Shown here: piece by piece, positions 41,018 through 52,882 of the stretch | Layout: every line of letters starts with the position of its first letter | Position numbering within the stretch: position 1 is the stretch's first letter | Source: JBGSTR01 sp963707135 | GTDB taxonomy: Bacteria > Pseudomonadota > Gammaproteobacteria > Chromatiales > Chromatiaceae | Direction of reading: 5' to 3' | NCBI GenBank assembly: GCA_963707135.1 | Contig: CAVPOY010000011.1 | Coordinates: 1-64,000, forward strand | DNA: 64,000 bases | The notes under the pieces: generated by a model | Databases searched by the model: none | What the model saw: the letters and a program-made list of their open reading frames with translations, nothing else | Told to the model about the DNA's origin: nothing | Program-made: the position numbers and the translations under genes

Positions 41018-41473
41018 ATGACCAAGCTGCGCATCAACGGCACCGAGCACGACCTGGACCTGGACCCGAACATGCCCCTGCTGTGGGCGATCCGGGAGCA
41101 CGCCGGACTCACCGGCACCAAATACGGCTGCGGCATCGCCCAATGCGGGTCCTGCACGGTCCTGCTGAACGGGGCGCCGGTCCGGGCCTGCGCCACGCCC
41201 CTGTCCCTCGCATCGGGCGGATCCGTGACCACGATAGAGGGTCTCGACACCCGCGCCGGCAAGGCCGTCCAGAATGCCTGGGCGGAGATCGACGTGGTCC
41301 AATGCGGTTTCTGCCAGTCCGGACAGATCATGTCCGCCGCGGCCCTGCTCGCGGCCAATCCCGCGCCAACCGATGCCCAGATCGACGCCGCGATGGCCGG
41401 CAACATCTGCCGATGCGCCACCTATGCCCGCATCCGGGTTGCCGTCAAGCGTGCCGCCGAGGCCCTCACCTAA
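41018..41473 (+). CDS. [2Fe-2S] subunit of an isoquinoline 1-oxidoreductase-type molybdenum hydroxylase (IorA-like)
   Basis: 151 residues. The plant-type cluster ligands are Cys38, Cys43, Cys46 and Cys58 (KYGCGIAQCGSCTVLL). The second cluster, in the C-terminal helical domain, uses Cys96, Cys99, Cys131 and Cys133 (VVQCGFCQSGQ, GNICRCATYARIRVAV). This is the small electron-transfer subunit of xanthine-oxidase-family enzymes. Its stop overlaps the start of the large subunit (TAATG at 41471-41475). No separate FAD subunit is present, as is normal for Ior-type enzymes, which use other acceptors such as cytochromes. Confidence 0.92.
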   Translation: MTKLRINGTEHDLDLDPNMPLLWAIREHAGLTGTKYGCGIAQCGSCTVLLNGAPVRACATPLSLASGGSVTTIEGLDTRAGKAVQNAWAEIDVVQCGFCQSGQIMSAAALLAANPAPTDAQIDAAMAGNICRCATYARIRVAVKRAAEALT

Positions 41474-43683
41474 TGGACGCGCCGAACATGAGCCAAACAA
41501 GCATCCGCAAGCTGAGCCGACGCGCCTTCCTGACGACCGGCCTCGTTGCCGGGGCTGGACTGACGTTGGGGATTCACCTGCCGGCGCGCGCCGAGGACCG
41601 CAGGGCCGGACCCGGGATCGCCGGCGGAGGCGAACGGGAGCCCGGCGCCTTCGCGCCCAACGCCTTCGTGCGCATCGGCACCGACGACACGGTGACCGTG
41701 ATCGTCAAGCATCTGGAGATGGGCCAGGGAACCTACACCGGACTGCCGACCCTGGTCGCCGAGGAGCTCGATGCCCGCTGGGACCAGGTTCGCGCCGAGG
41801 GCGCTCCGGCGGACGCCGAGCGCTACAACAACCTCTTCTGGGGACCCGCCCAGGGTACCGGGGGCAGCACTGCGATCGCCAACTCCTACGAGCAGATGCG
41901 CAAGGCGGGCGCGGCGGCAAGACAGATGCTGGTCGCCGCGGCGGCGGAGCGGTGGAAGGTCCCACCTGCCGAGATCGGCGTCCGAGACGGGATTCTGAGC
42001 CATGCAAGCGGCGTGAGCGCCCGCTTCGGAGAGCTGGCCGAGTCCGCCGCGCGTCAGCCTGTCCCCGACGAGGTCGCGCTGAAGGACCCGTCCGAGTTCC
42101 GGCTGATCGGTAACGCGAGCCTCAGGCGCAAGGACTCCGCGGGCAAAATCGACGGCAGCGCCCTGTTCACCCAGGACATGCGTCTGCCGGGGATGCTGAC
42201 GGCCCTGGTCGCCCACCCTCCCCGCTTCGGCGCGCGCGTCCGGTCGTTCGACGCCGCGGCCGCCGAGGCGATCCCCGGTGTTGTGCAGGTCGTCCAGATT
42301 CCGAGCGGGGTCGCCGTCCTGGCACGGGACTTCTGGAGCGCCAAGCTGGGCCGCGACGCCCTGCGGGTCGATTGGGACGAGTCGGATGCCATGGCGCTCG
42401 GCTCGGCCGAGATCCTCGAACAGTACCGGGAGCTGGCCGCGCGGCCAGGCAAGCCCGCGCGCGTCGCGGGCGACGTCGAGGCCGCGCTCGCAGGGGCCAG
42501 CCGGCTGATCGAGGCCGAGTACAGCGTGCCCTACCTGGCTCACGCGGCCATGGAGCCGCTCAACTGCGTGATCGAGCCCCTGCCCGACGGCGTGCGGGTG
42601 CTGAACGGGGAACAGTTTCAGACCGCGGATCAGGCCGCGGTCGCGGCCGTGCTCGCGCTGGAACCCAAGCAGGTCAGAATTCGGATGCTCTACGCGGGCG
42701 GCTCGTTCGGGCGCCGGGCGAACCCGGCCTCGGACTACCCGGTCGAGGCCGCGCATTGCTTTAAGGCGGCCGGCGGGAAGGTCCCCGTCAAGCTGCAGTG
42801 GACCCGCGAGGACGACACCCGCGGCGGCTGGTACCGGCCGCTCTACCTGCACCGCCTGCGCGCCGGACTCGACGCGGACGGTAAGCCGGTCGCCTGGCAG
42901 CATCGGATCGTGGGCCAATCCATCATGGCCGGGACCGCCTTCGAGCCGATGCTGGTCGTCGACGAGGTCGACCAGACCTCGGTCGAGGGCGCGGCGAACC
43001 TGCCCTACGCGATTCCGAACATCCTGACCGACCTGCACTCCCCGACCCTTCCGGTGCCGGTCCAGTGGTGGCGGTCGGTGGGCTCGACCCATACGGCGTT
43101 CGCCGTCGAGTCGCTGATCGACGAGCTCGCGGCCGCCGCCGGACAGGACCCGGTCGCCTACCGGATGACGCTGCTCGACGGCCACCCGCGACATCAGGGG
43201 GTACTCAAGCTCGCCGCCGAGCGGTCCGGCTGGGGGGAACCCCTCGGCGAAGGCCGCGGAAGGGGCGTTGCGGTCCACGAGTCTTTCAACAGCTACGTGG
43301 CCCAGGTCGCCGAGGTGACGGTCCGCAAGGGCGGGAGCTTCCGCGTGGATCGGGTCGTGATCGCCGTGGATTGCGGCGTCGCCATCAACCCGGACGTGAT
43401 CCGGGCGCAGATGGAGGGCGGCATGGGGTTTGGACTGTCGGCGGCCCTGCTCAGCGAGATCCGGCTGGAGAACGGGGCGGCGATCCAGTCGAACTACCAT
43501 GACTACAAGGTGCTGCGGATCGACGGGATGCCCGAGGTGGAGGTCCACATCGTTCCGTCCGCCGAGCCCCCTACCGGTGTCGGCGAGCCCGCGACACCGG
43601 TGATCGCCCCGGCCGTCGCCAACGCCCTGTTCGCCGCGACAGGCCAGCGGCTGCGGACGCTGCCGCTGAAGCTGGCCGGCTGA
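41473..43683 (+). CDS. Molybdopterin-binding subunit of an isoquinoline 1-oxidoreductase-type hydroxylase (IorB-like)
   Basis: 736 residues from the ATG at 41473. A twin-arginine signal (SRRAFLTTGLVAGAGLTLG) exports the folded enzyme. FVRIGTDDTVTVIVKHLEMG and QGTYTGLPTLVAEELDA are the first molybdopterin-domain blocks. Later come LYAGGSFGRRANPASD and the C-terminal PTGVGEPATPVIAPAVANAL, whose Glu is the expected active-site base. Such enzymes hydroxylate N-heterocycles or oxidise aldehydes at a Mo-MCD cofactor. The substrate cannot be read from sequence. No XdhC-type maturation gene or cytochrome lies next to the pair. Confidence 0.9.
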   Translation: MDAPNMSQTSIRKLSRRAFLTTGLVAGAGLTLGIHLPARAEDRRAGPGIAGGGEREPGAFAPNAFVRIGTDDTVTVIVKHLEMGQGTYTGLPTLVAEELDARWDQVRAEGAPADAERYNNLFWGPAQGTGGSTAIANSYEQMRKAGAAARQMLVAAAAERWKVPPAEIGVRDGILSHASGVSARFGELAESAARQPVPDEVALKDPSEFRLIGNASLRRKDSAGKIDGSALFTQDMRLPGMLTALVAHPPRFGARVRSFDAAAAEAIPGVVQVVQIPSGVAVLARDFWSAKLGRDALRVDWDESDAMALGSAEILEQYRELAARPGKPARVAGDVEAALAGASRLIEAEYSVPYLAHAAMEPLNCVIEPLPDGVRVLNGEQFQTADQAAVAAVLALEPKQVRIRMLYAGGSFGRRANPASDYPVEAAHCFKAAGGKVPVKLQWTREDDTRGGWYRPLYLHRLRAGLDADGKPVAWQHRIVGQSIMAGTAFEPMLVVDEVDQTSVEGAANLPYAIPNILTDLHSPTLPVPVQWWRSVGSTHTAFAVESLIDELAAAAGQDPVAYRMTLLDGHPRHQGVLKLAAERSGWGEPLGEGRGRGVAVHESFNSYVAQVAEVTVRKGGSFRVDRVVIAVDCGVAINPDVIRAQMEGGMGFGLSAALLSEIRLENGAAIQSNYHDYKVLRIDGMPEVEVHIVPSAEPPTGVGEPATPVIAPAVANALFAATGQRLRTLPLKLAG

Positions 43684-43807
43684 GCAACGAGCGAGCGATC
43701 CGTATGCGGCGCCAGTAGGGTCTTGACGCAGCAGGACAACGCCCGCCCTGGCCGGGCTTGCGCGCTCACTCCGGCGCCGGGCCAGGGCGTCCAACCACCG
43801 CGTCGCG

Positions 43808-45909
43808 TTGATCCTGAGCGGCGACGCGCCATGGACCGCGGACGCCGCGAATCGGGTCGTGTCGACGCTGTCGGATGTCCGGCCGACCTGGCTCACGGAC
43901 CGACAGCTGGCCGCGGGCGGCCTGCCCATCGGGTCCGCGACCCGGCTGCTGGGCTCCGAACTGGAGCTGCTGATCTACGATGCCCATAGCGGCTTCGACC
44001 CCGACGGTTTCGGTGCCGCGAGCGGCGCCCTTGCCGGCGGTGGACTGCTGGTGCTGCTGACACCGCCACTGGCAAGCTGGCCCTCGCTCACCGACGCGCA
44101 GGCCGGACGCATCGCCGTCTGGCCCCATGCGGCCGCCGATGTCACGGGCCGATTCCTTCGCCGCCTGGCGCGGGTGCTCGCGTCGACGCCCTACGTCGTT
44201 ACGCCCGGTGCGATCCCGTCCATCGGCCTGGATCGCCGCCCGAACCGGGATCGGCGCGAGCGCTCCGGCAGGGACCTGAACCCCTCGCGGCCGGCAACGC
44301 CCGACCAGGGGCAGGCCATCGCGGCGATCGTCCGGCTCGCGCGCGGGCGCGCCCGCCGCCCGTTGGTGATCAAGGCGCATCGGGGACGCGGGAAGAGCGC
44401 GGCGCTGGGTCTCGCCGCCGCGGTCCTGCTCGGCGCAGGGCTGTCGCGCATCCTGGTCACGGCACCCCGGCGCGCGGCGGTCGACGCCCTGTTCAGGCAC
44501 GCCGCCGCCGCATTGCCGGGTGCACACCTGGTTGGAAGCGGGCTCGCGTATCAGGGGCGGTGGATCGGGTTCGTTCCGCCGGACGAGGCCGCGGCGGCCC
44601 GGCCGGAGGCGGACCTGCTGCTGGTCGATGAGGCCGCCGGCATACCGGCGCCGCTGCTAACCCGGCTCCTTACCCACTACCCCCGCATCGTCTTCGCGAC
44701 CACGGTGCACGGCTACGAGGGGACGGGCCGGGGGTTCGAGGTTCGCTTCCGCTCGACGCTGGACCGGTTCACGCCGCAATGGCGGATGCTCACGCTGGAG
44801 GCGCCGATCCGCTGGGACCCGAACGACCCGTTGGAGGCCCTAACCTTCCAGGCCCTGCTGCTGGACGCGGCACCGGCCGCGGACTCGGCCGGACACCGAT
44901 CCGGCACCCGAGGACTGTTCGCTCGTACGGCTGGACCGGGACGCGCTGGCCGACGACGAGCAGACCCTGCGGGAGCTGTTCGGCCTGCTGGTGCTGGCAC
45001 ACTACCAGACACGACCGCTCGACCTGCGCATCCTGCTCGACGGCCCGAACCTGCGTGTCTACGCGCTGCGCCACGAGCGCGCCGTCGTCGGGGCACTGAT
45101 CGCCGCCGAGGAGGGCGCGCTCGACGAGCCGGGGCTCGAAGAGGCGATCTTCGAGGGCCGGCGCCGCCCGCGCGGCCATCTGCTGCCGCAGACCCTGAGC
45201 GCCCATGCCGGGATCGCCACGGCCACTCGGCTGCGTTTCCTGCGCGTGGTCCGAATCGCTATCCACCCGGCGCTCGAGCGACGCGGGCTCGGGCGGTCAA
45301 TGCTCCGCGGCCTCTGGCGGGACGCCCGCCGCGACGGGTTTCAGCTGGTCGGCACCAGCTTCGGCGCCAGCCCGGGCCTGGTCCGATTCTGGGACCGGTG
45401 CGGTTTCCGTCCGGTCCAGATCGGTACCAGCCGAAACGCGGCCAGCGGCGAGCACGCCGTCGTGATGCTGCGGCGCGTCGACCGCAGAGGGTCGGCGTTC
45501 GTCGCCGATGCCCAGCGGCGGCTCGAGCGCCGGCTCCCGGTACTCCTAGCCGGCCCGCTGCGCGACCTGGACCCCGCCGTCGGCGCGGCTACTTGTCCGT
45601 GCGCTGCGGGCAGTGCCGCCTCCAAGCGAGACCGGAACCGATCCTGACGGCGCGGATCAGGAGCTGGGCGCTTTCGTCGATGGCCACCGGACGTTCGAGT
45701 CGGCGCTCCCCCTAATCAGCGAGCTGACGCGCCGTGAGCTGGGCCCAAGTCTGCGCGCCGGTCGGATCGACGCCGAGAGCGCGGCCCTGCTGCTAGCCGC
45801 GACGCGGCAGCTGCGGCCGATCAGCGAACTCGCCGCATGGTCCCGGGCGCGCGGCCGCGAGCATCTCGTAGCGCGGCTCCGCGACGTTGTCCGGCTTCTA
45901 CTCTCGTGA
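43808..45909 (+). pseudogene. tmcA: tRNA(Met) cytidine acetyltransferase, broken by two frameshifts
   Basis: Pieces of TmcA, which makes N4-acetylcytidine at the wobble base of elongator tRNA-Met, lie in three frames. Frame one holds the N-terminal and helicase-like ATPase regions (VIKAHRGRGKSAALGLAAAV, DLLLVDEAAGIPAPLLTRLL). Near 44900 a one-base shift leads to LADDEQTLRELFGLLVLAHY and the GNAT domain (VVRIAIHPALERRGLGRSML, GTSFGASPGLVRFWDRCGF). Near 45585 a second shift leads to the C-terminal helical part (TFESALPLISELTRRELGPS). No ATG or GTG start exists in the first frame after the stop at 43724; only a TTG at 43808. It is inactive unless the shifts are sequencing errors. Confidence 0.82.
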
Positions 45910-45932
45910 CCTCGAGGCACGGCGCGCGGCGG

Positions 45933-47243
45933 TCAGCGCCGGTCACGCCTTGCCGCCCGGTCCAGCGCCGCCAGGCGCTCGAGCTTCTCGCGAATGCGGA
46001 TCTCGAGCCCGCGGTCGGTCGGCTCGTAGTAGCGCCGCTCCCTGAGCGCGTCCGGGAAGTAGGTCTCGCCGGCCGCGTAGGCGTCCGGCTCATCGTGGGC
46101 ATAACGGTAGCCCCGGCCGTGGCCGAGCCCCTGCATAAGTCGGGTCGGCGCGTTCCTCAGATGGCTCGGGACCTCGAGCGAGCCGGAGCCCCGGGCGTCC
46201 GCCTGAGCCGCGTGCCAGGCCTTGTAGACGGCGTTGCTCTTGGCCGCGCAGGCGAGATAGGCGACGGCCTGTGCCAGGGCCAGCTCGCCTTCCGGCGAGC
46301 CCAGACGCTCCTGGGCATCCCAGGCATCGAGCGCGAGCGCGAGCGCCCTCGGGTCCGCGTTGCCAATGTCCTCGCAGGCCATGCGCACCAGCCGGCGGGC
46401 GATATAGAGCGGGTCGCAGCCGCCGTCGACCATCCGGGCGAGCCAGTAGAGCGCCGCGTCCGGGGCCGACCCGCGCACCGACTTGTGCAGCGCCGAGATC
46501 TGGTCGTAGAAGAGGTCCCCGCCCTTATCGAAGCGACGCACCGAGCCGGCGATGACCTCGGCGGCCGTCCCGGGCTCGATGCGATCGCCCGCGGTCAATG
46601 ACGCGGCCAGCTCAAGCAGGTTGAGTGCCCTCCGGGCGTCGCCGTCGGCGGACTCGGCGAGCAGCCGGGCCGTCTCCGGCGGCAGCTCGAGACCGCGCGC
46701 GCCCAGCCCGTTCTCCGCGTCGTTCAGTGCCCGGTAGAGGATCGCCGTGATCTCGTCGACGCCGAGTGCCTTGAGGACATAGACCCGCGCCCTGGACAAC
46801 AGCGCGTTGTTCAGCTCGAACGACGGGTTCTCCGTGGTCGCCCCGATGAATGTCAGCACGCCGGTCTCGACATGGGGCAGGAAGGCATCCTGCTGGGCCT
46901 TGTTGAACCGGTGCACTTCGTCGATGAAAAGCACCGTGCCACGCCCCTCGGCCGCGCGGACCGAGTGGGCCTCCACCACGGCCTCACGAACGTCCTTGAC
47001 GCCGGCCAGTACCGCCGAGAGGCTCAGAAAGTGTGCGCCGGAGCTGTTGGCCGCGAGCCGGGCCAGGGTCGTCTTTCCGGTGCCCGGCGGACCCCAGAAG
47101 ATCATCGAGTGCAGGCCGCCGGTCTCGATCGCCTGCCGGAGCGGCTTGCCCGACCCGAGCAGGTGCGACTGGCCGAAGAATCCGTCGAGGCTGGCCGGCC
47201 GCATGCGATCTGCCAGTGGGGCCGCGGCGCGATCAGGCGTCAT
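45933..47243 (-). CDS. rarA: Replication-associated recombination protein A
   Basis: 436 residues of a clamp-loader-type AAA+ ATPase. MRPASLDGFFGQSHLLGSGK is the RarA N-terminus. Walker A is WGPPGTGKTTLARLAA, Walker B GTVLFIDEVHRFNKAQQDAF, then FIGATTENPSFELNNALLSR (sensor 1 and Arg finger region). The C-terminal tetramerisation domain includes SVRGSAPDAALYWLARMVDG. RarA (MgsA) acts at stalled replication forks. It follows lolA by 69 bases, the order also seen in E. coli. Confidence 0.95.
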   Translation of the reverse strand: MTPDRAAAPLADRMRPASLDGFFGQSHLLGSGKPLRQAIETGGLHSMIFWGPPGTGKTTLARLAANSSGAHFLSLSAVLAGVKDVREAVVEAHSVRAAEGRGTVLFIDEVHRFNKAQQDAFLPHVETGVLTFIGATTENPSFELNNALLSRARVYVLKALGVDEITAILYRALNDAENGLGARGLELPPETARLLAESADGDARRALNLLELAASLTAGDRIEPGTAAEVIAGSVRRFDKGGDLFYDQISALHKSVRGSAPDAALYWLARMVDGGCDPLYIARRLVRMACEDIGNADPRALALALDAWDAQERLGSPEGELALAQAVAYLACAAKSNAVYKAWHAAQADARGSGSLEVPSHLRNAPTRLMQGLGHGRGYRYAHDEPDAYAAGETYFPDALRERRYYEPTDRGLEIRIREKLERLAALDRAARRDRR

Positions 47244-47312
47244 GGGCCTTCCGGGAGAGACGTCGCCGCTCGAAGAACGAAACCCCCGCGAGGGGTAGCC
47301 GCGTCACCGTTC

Positions 47313-47981
47313 TCAGTCGAACTGTAGAAACTCGTCGACGGCCCGCTGGTCGATCTCGAAGAGCTTCGGGTCAAGCCGTGGGTTGCGTTCGGTCGCAGAG
47401 AAATTCAGCCGGGTATCCTGCCCGAAGGCGTCCTCCATGATCAGGCTGTCGAGGTTCTCGCCGCTGAACCCTAGCTCGATGCGCACGACGTCGGTTTCCT
47501 TGTCCTTCGGGATCAACTCCACCCAGTCGCGCCCGTCGCTGCTGTCGATGGCTCGGACCGAGAAGTGACTCTCGATAGGCTCGCCACCGGCCAGCAGCAG
47601 GGCCGGTGTCCCGCGCAAGGCCTTCTGCTGGCTCTGGTGCGAGACCTGGTCAAGCTCCAGGTCGTGAAGGTAGACCCGCTTGCCGTCGGCGACGATCACC
47701 TGCTTGTTCGGGCTGTCGTACTCCCAACGGAAGCGGCCGGGGCGCTGCAGATAGAGTGTCCCGCGACCCTCCATCATCCGGGTGCGGTCGGCGTTGAAGG
47801 TAAACTGGTGGAAGCTGGAACGTAGGCTGTTCAGGCCCTTCAGGTAGTCGTCGAGCCTATCGGCGCCGGCCGCGGAGGCGGTGCCCGTACCGGCCATCGC
47901 GACCAAGACAAGCGACAGCAAGCTCGACAGGAAACGGGCGGCTCGGGGGCCGCCCTCAGCGGGCGAGAAAGACGGGGGCAT
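47313..47981 (-). CDS. lolA: Outer-membrane lipoprotein carrier protein LolA
   Basis: 222 residues. A signal peptide (LLSLVLVAMAGTGTASAA) leads into the LolA half-barrel: YLKGLNSLRSSFHQFTFNAD, GTLYLQRPGRFRWEYDSPNK, QVIVADGKRVYLHDLELDQV and LELGF-type later strands. The conserved RPGRFRWEYDxP motif is diagnostic. LolA carries lipoproteins across the periplasm from LolCDE to the outer membrane. The gene lies seven bases after ftsK and before rarA. Confidence 0.95.
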   Translation of the reverse strand: MPPSFSPAEGGPRAARFLSSLLSLVLVAMAGTGTASAAGADRLDDYLKGLNSLRSSFHQFTFNADRTRMMEGRGTLYLQRPGRFRWEYDSPNKQVIVADGKRVYLHDLELDQVSHQSQQKALRGTPALLLAGGEPIESHFSVRAIDSSDGRDWVELIPKDKETDVVRIELGFSGENLDSLIMEDAFGQDTRLNFSATERNPRLDPKLFEIDQRAVDEFLQFD

Positions 47982-47988
47982 GGCTGAA

Positions 47989-50421
<2,433 letters not shown>

Positions 50422-50965
50422 GTGATCCCCCTAAATAATCCGCCCTATTATAGTCTTACCCACCCTTCTTCGGACAATTTCAAGTCGAAGGTAGCCGTCC
50501 GGTCGAGCGTTCGCCGATCGCGCCTGCTTCGATCCCGCCCCAGACCGCGAAAACGGGCTCGATGCCTGGTGCCCAGCAACGCCGTGCGGCCGACAGGATA
50601 CCCTCCGCGGGTGCCCAAGGCTGCGACGGCTGTGCCGCATCGGCGACGACACCGAGCCAACCGCGCCGGAGATTGGATTCTCCAATCACCGGCTGTTGCC
50701 GATAAGATACAGTCATTTCCCGATCCGCGGCGTCTTTTTGGAGACGCGCGCGGCTGCACGCGGCGAAATATCCCCCCGCAAAATTTTTCGACACGCGAAA
50801 GATACATGTGCTATTTTTGCACCAACCGGTGGGGCCCGCGGGTGACGGTGTGCAGTGATAGACGCCGCGTGCCGGTACCCGGGACCGCCGGCGAACGGAA
50901 GGCTCGCCTTGCCGGCAACGATTTTTTTATACGGCGATCAGTATTCGCAATCTTGGGGGAACACG
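50422..50965. other. Divergent intergenic region between ftsK and the OmpA-type gene
   Basis: 544 bases with no convincing gene. The ftsK promoter lies at its left edge. Towards the OmpA-type gene the DNA has several AT-rich blocks (around 50700-50720, 50775-50815 and 50918-50932, including a run of seven T) that probably carry its promoter and a long leader. I could not settle on one -35/-10 pair. Confidence 0.5.
50447..50477 (-). promoter_or_regulatory. Sigma-70-type promoter of ftsK
   Basis: On the minus strand the -10 is a perfect TATAAT (plus-strand 50447-50452) and the -35 is TTGTCC (50472-50477) with a 19-base spacer, slightly long. Transcription would start near 50440, giving a leader of about 18 bases with the AGGGGGAT ribosome-binding site before the ATG at 50421. 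Confidence 0.6.
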
Positions 50966-52051
50966 ATGAACAAGGCATGCGTCTCAGCCCTAGCGGCACT
51001 CGTCCTGGCCAGCCCGTTGGCTTCCCAGGCCGAATCCCTGGAGTACTCCAGCACCCCGTCGTCCTACGCGCCCACGTTTGACGACCGTTGGTACATCACT
51101 CCGTTCGCGACCTACACCTGGGCCGACGAGAACCGCAACACCGATGACGGGGCCGGCTGGGGATTCGGCGTCGGCAAGCCCATCAACGAGTGGTTGAACC
51201 TGGAACTGCGCGGCACCTACACGAACCTGGTGAGCGAGAACCCGCTCGACCTCTCCGACGACGAGCTCGAGGACAAATACAACGTCCTGATGAAGCGTGG
51301 ATTCCACGGTACCGGCGACATCGAGGTCGGCGACATCGCCCTCGACGGCCTGTTCTTCTTCAACCGGGGCCAGGTGCAGCCCTTCCTGCTCGCCGGGCTC
51401 GGCGCCATCAGCGACGACTTCAGCTGCGACCGCAACGTGGCAAACGTCGGCTTCTGCCAGAACCAGAGCAGCAAGTGGAGCTTCATGGCCGAGGCAGGTG
51501 CCGGCATCTTGGTGCCGATGGGCGAATACGCCGCCTTCCGGGCCGACGCGCGCTACCGCTACGACAACAACTCGTCCGATATTCTCGAGGCCGGCAGCTT
51601 CGGCGACTGGCTCGTCACCGCGGGTATCGTGATTCCGATCGGCACCAGGGCCGCCGCCCCGGTTACCCGCAAGTACGAACTCTCGGCCGATGCCCTGTTC
51701 GCGTTCGACGACGATCAGCTGAAGCCGACCGGCGTCAGCACCATGAACAACTTCGCCAACGATCTGAGCCAGGTCTCCTACAACTCGGTGCAGGTCGACG
51801 GCCATACCGATCCGATCGGCTCCGCCGAGTACAACCAGGACCTGTCCGAGCGCCGCGCCGATACCGTGCGGACCCAGTTGGTCAGCGACGGCGTGACACC
51901 AGACCGAATTACCGCTCAAGGTTTCGGCAAGTCTCGGCTCAAGGTGACGCCTGAAGACTGCGCGCAGGCCACCAGCCGGGCGGCCCTTATCGAGTGCTAC
52001 GGACCGAACCGCCGCGTCGAGGTCACCGTCGAGGGTGTAGTCGAGAAGTAA
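50966..52051 (+). CDS. OmpA-family outer-membrane porin
   Basis: 361 residues from the ATG at 50966 (GGGGGA upstream); a longer frame to 50855 is not protein-like. A signal peptide (SALAALVLASPLASQAES) precedes an eight-strand beta-barrel domain (about residues 35-225) with typical alternating aromatic strands (DRWYITPFATYTWADENRN). The C-terminal OmpA domain has VQVDGHTDPIGSAEYNQDLS and ERRADTVRTQLVSDGVTPDR plus NRRVEVTVEG, which bind peptidoglycan. The loop containing CAQATSRAALIEC suggests a disulfide like that of E. coli OmpA. It anchors the outer membrane to the wall. Confidence 0.93.
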   Translation: MNKACVSALAALVLASPLASQAESLEYSSTPSSYAPTFDDRWYITPFATYTWADENRNTDDGAGWGFGVGKPINEWLNLELRGTYTNLVSENPLDLSDDELEDKYNVLMKRGFHGTGDIEVGDIALDGLFFFNRGQVQPFLLAGLGAISDDFSCDRNVANVGFCQNQSSKWSFMAEAGAGILVPMGEYAAFRADARYRYDNNSSDILEAGSFGDWLVTAGIVIPIGTRAAAPVTRKYELSADALFAFDDDQLKPTGVSTMNNFANDLSQVSYNSVQVDGHTDPIGSAEYNQDLSERRADTVRTQLVSDGVTPDRITAQGFGKSRLKVTPEDCAQATSRAALIECYGPNRRVEVTVEGVVEK

Positions 52052-52061
52052 CCGCCGTATT

Positions 52062-52088
52062 GCCGGGCAACGTCCAACGTTGCCCGGC
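52062..52088 (+). terminator. Terminator hairpin of the OmpA-type gene
   Basis: GCCGGGCAACG (52062-52072) and CGTTGCCCGGC (52078-52088) form a perfect 11-base-pair stem with a 5-base loop, 10 bases after the stop codon. No T-run follows, but stem strength and position favour termination. Confidence 0.65.
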
Positions 52089-52264
52089 CCGTCTCAAGCA
52101 ACCTCGACCCCATTCCCCCTGCCGCTGCAGCTGTCCGGTCAGGGTCCCGCTGCCTTATGCCTGCCGTCTACCGCCCGTTGCTTATCGGGCATCGACTCCA
52201 AGTCCTAAACCGTCGGCTCCAGAAAATCCAAGCGTCCAGAGCGACCGGCGCGCACGGCCATCGG

Positions 52265-52882
52265 TCACAGTCTCTGACCGGCCACCGAAATCAAGACCAG
52301 ATCGACGAGCGACTTCGCGCTCAGCTTCGCCATTATCCGAGACCGGTGGGTCTCGACGGTGCGGATGCTTATCCCCAGGTCCAGCGCGATGGCCTTGTTC
52401 GAGTCACCGGAGACCAGCCGATCGAAGATCTCGCGTTCACGGACCGTCAGTGTCCCCAGGCGAACCGCGGCCTTCGCGCTGTCGCCCAGCGGATCGGTCG
52501 GCGACGATCCCCGCCGCAACAGGTCCTGCACCTTTTCGAGCAGCGCCTGCGGGGCCAGCGGCTTGGTCACGAAGTCCGCGGCCCCGAGCTTCATGGCGCG
52601 CACCGCCATGTCGATGTCGCCATGACCGGTCATGACTATGACCGGCAGCCGCATCCCCCGCGCGTTCAGGCGTTCCAGGAGGGCCATGCCGCTCAGCCCG
52701 GGCATCCGGACGTCCAGCAACATGCAGGCGAGGCCGCCGACTCCGTCGTCGTGCTCGGCGAGGAACGCATCGGCGCTGGCATACGAACGGACCGTGACGT
52801 CGACGGAGCTCAACAGCAGCGCAAGTGCCTCGCGGATATCCGGGTCGTCGTCGACCACGTGGACCAGCGGGCCCTCGGTCAT
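52265..52882 (-). CDS. FixJ/TodT-family response regulator
   Basis: 205 residues. The receiver domain has HVVDDDPDIREALALLL (acidic pocket), the phosphoacceptor Asp57 in CMLLDVRMPG, the Thr in VIVMTGHGDIDMAVRAM and Lys in DFVTKPLAP. The LuxR-type helix-turn-helix follows: LTVREREIFDRLVSGDSNKA and ISIRTVETHRSRIMAKL. Its ATG overlaps the stop of the sensor kinase (ATGA at 52879-52882), so the two form one two-component system. It is a transcription factor; targets are unknown. Confidence 0.93.
   Translation of the reverse strand: MTEGPLVHVVDDDPDIREALALLLSSVDVTVRSYASADAFLAEHDDGVGGLACMLLDVRMPGLSGMALLERLNARGMRLPVIVMTGHGDIDMAVRAMKLGAADFVTKPLAPQALLEKVQDLLRRGSSPTDPLGDSAKAAVRLGTLTVREREIFDRLVSGDSNKAIALDLGISIRTVETHRSRIMAKLSAKSLVDLVLISVAGQRL

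Noticed and set aside
41470..43929. 819-residue minus-strand open frame
   Set aside because: Antisense to the IorB-type gene, which has full domain support.
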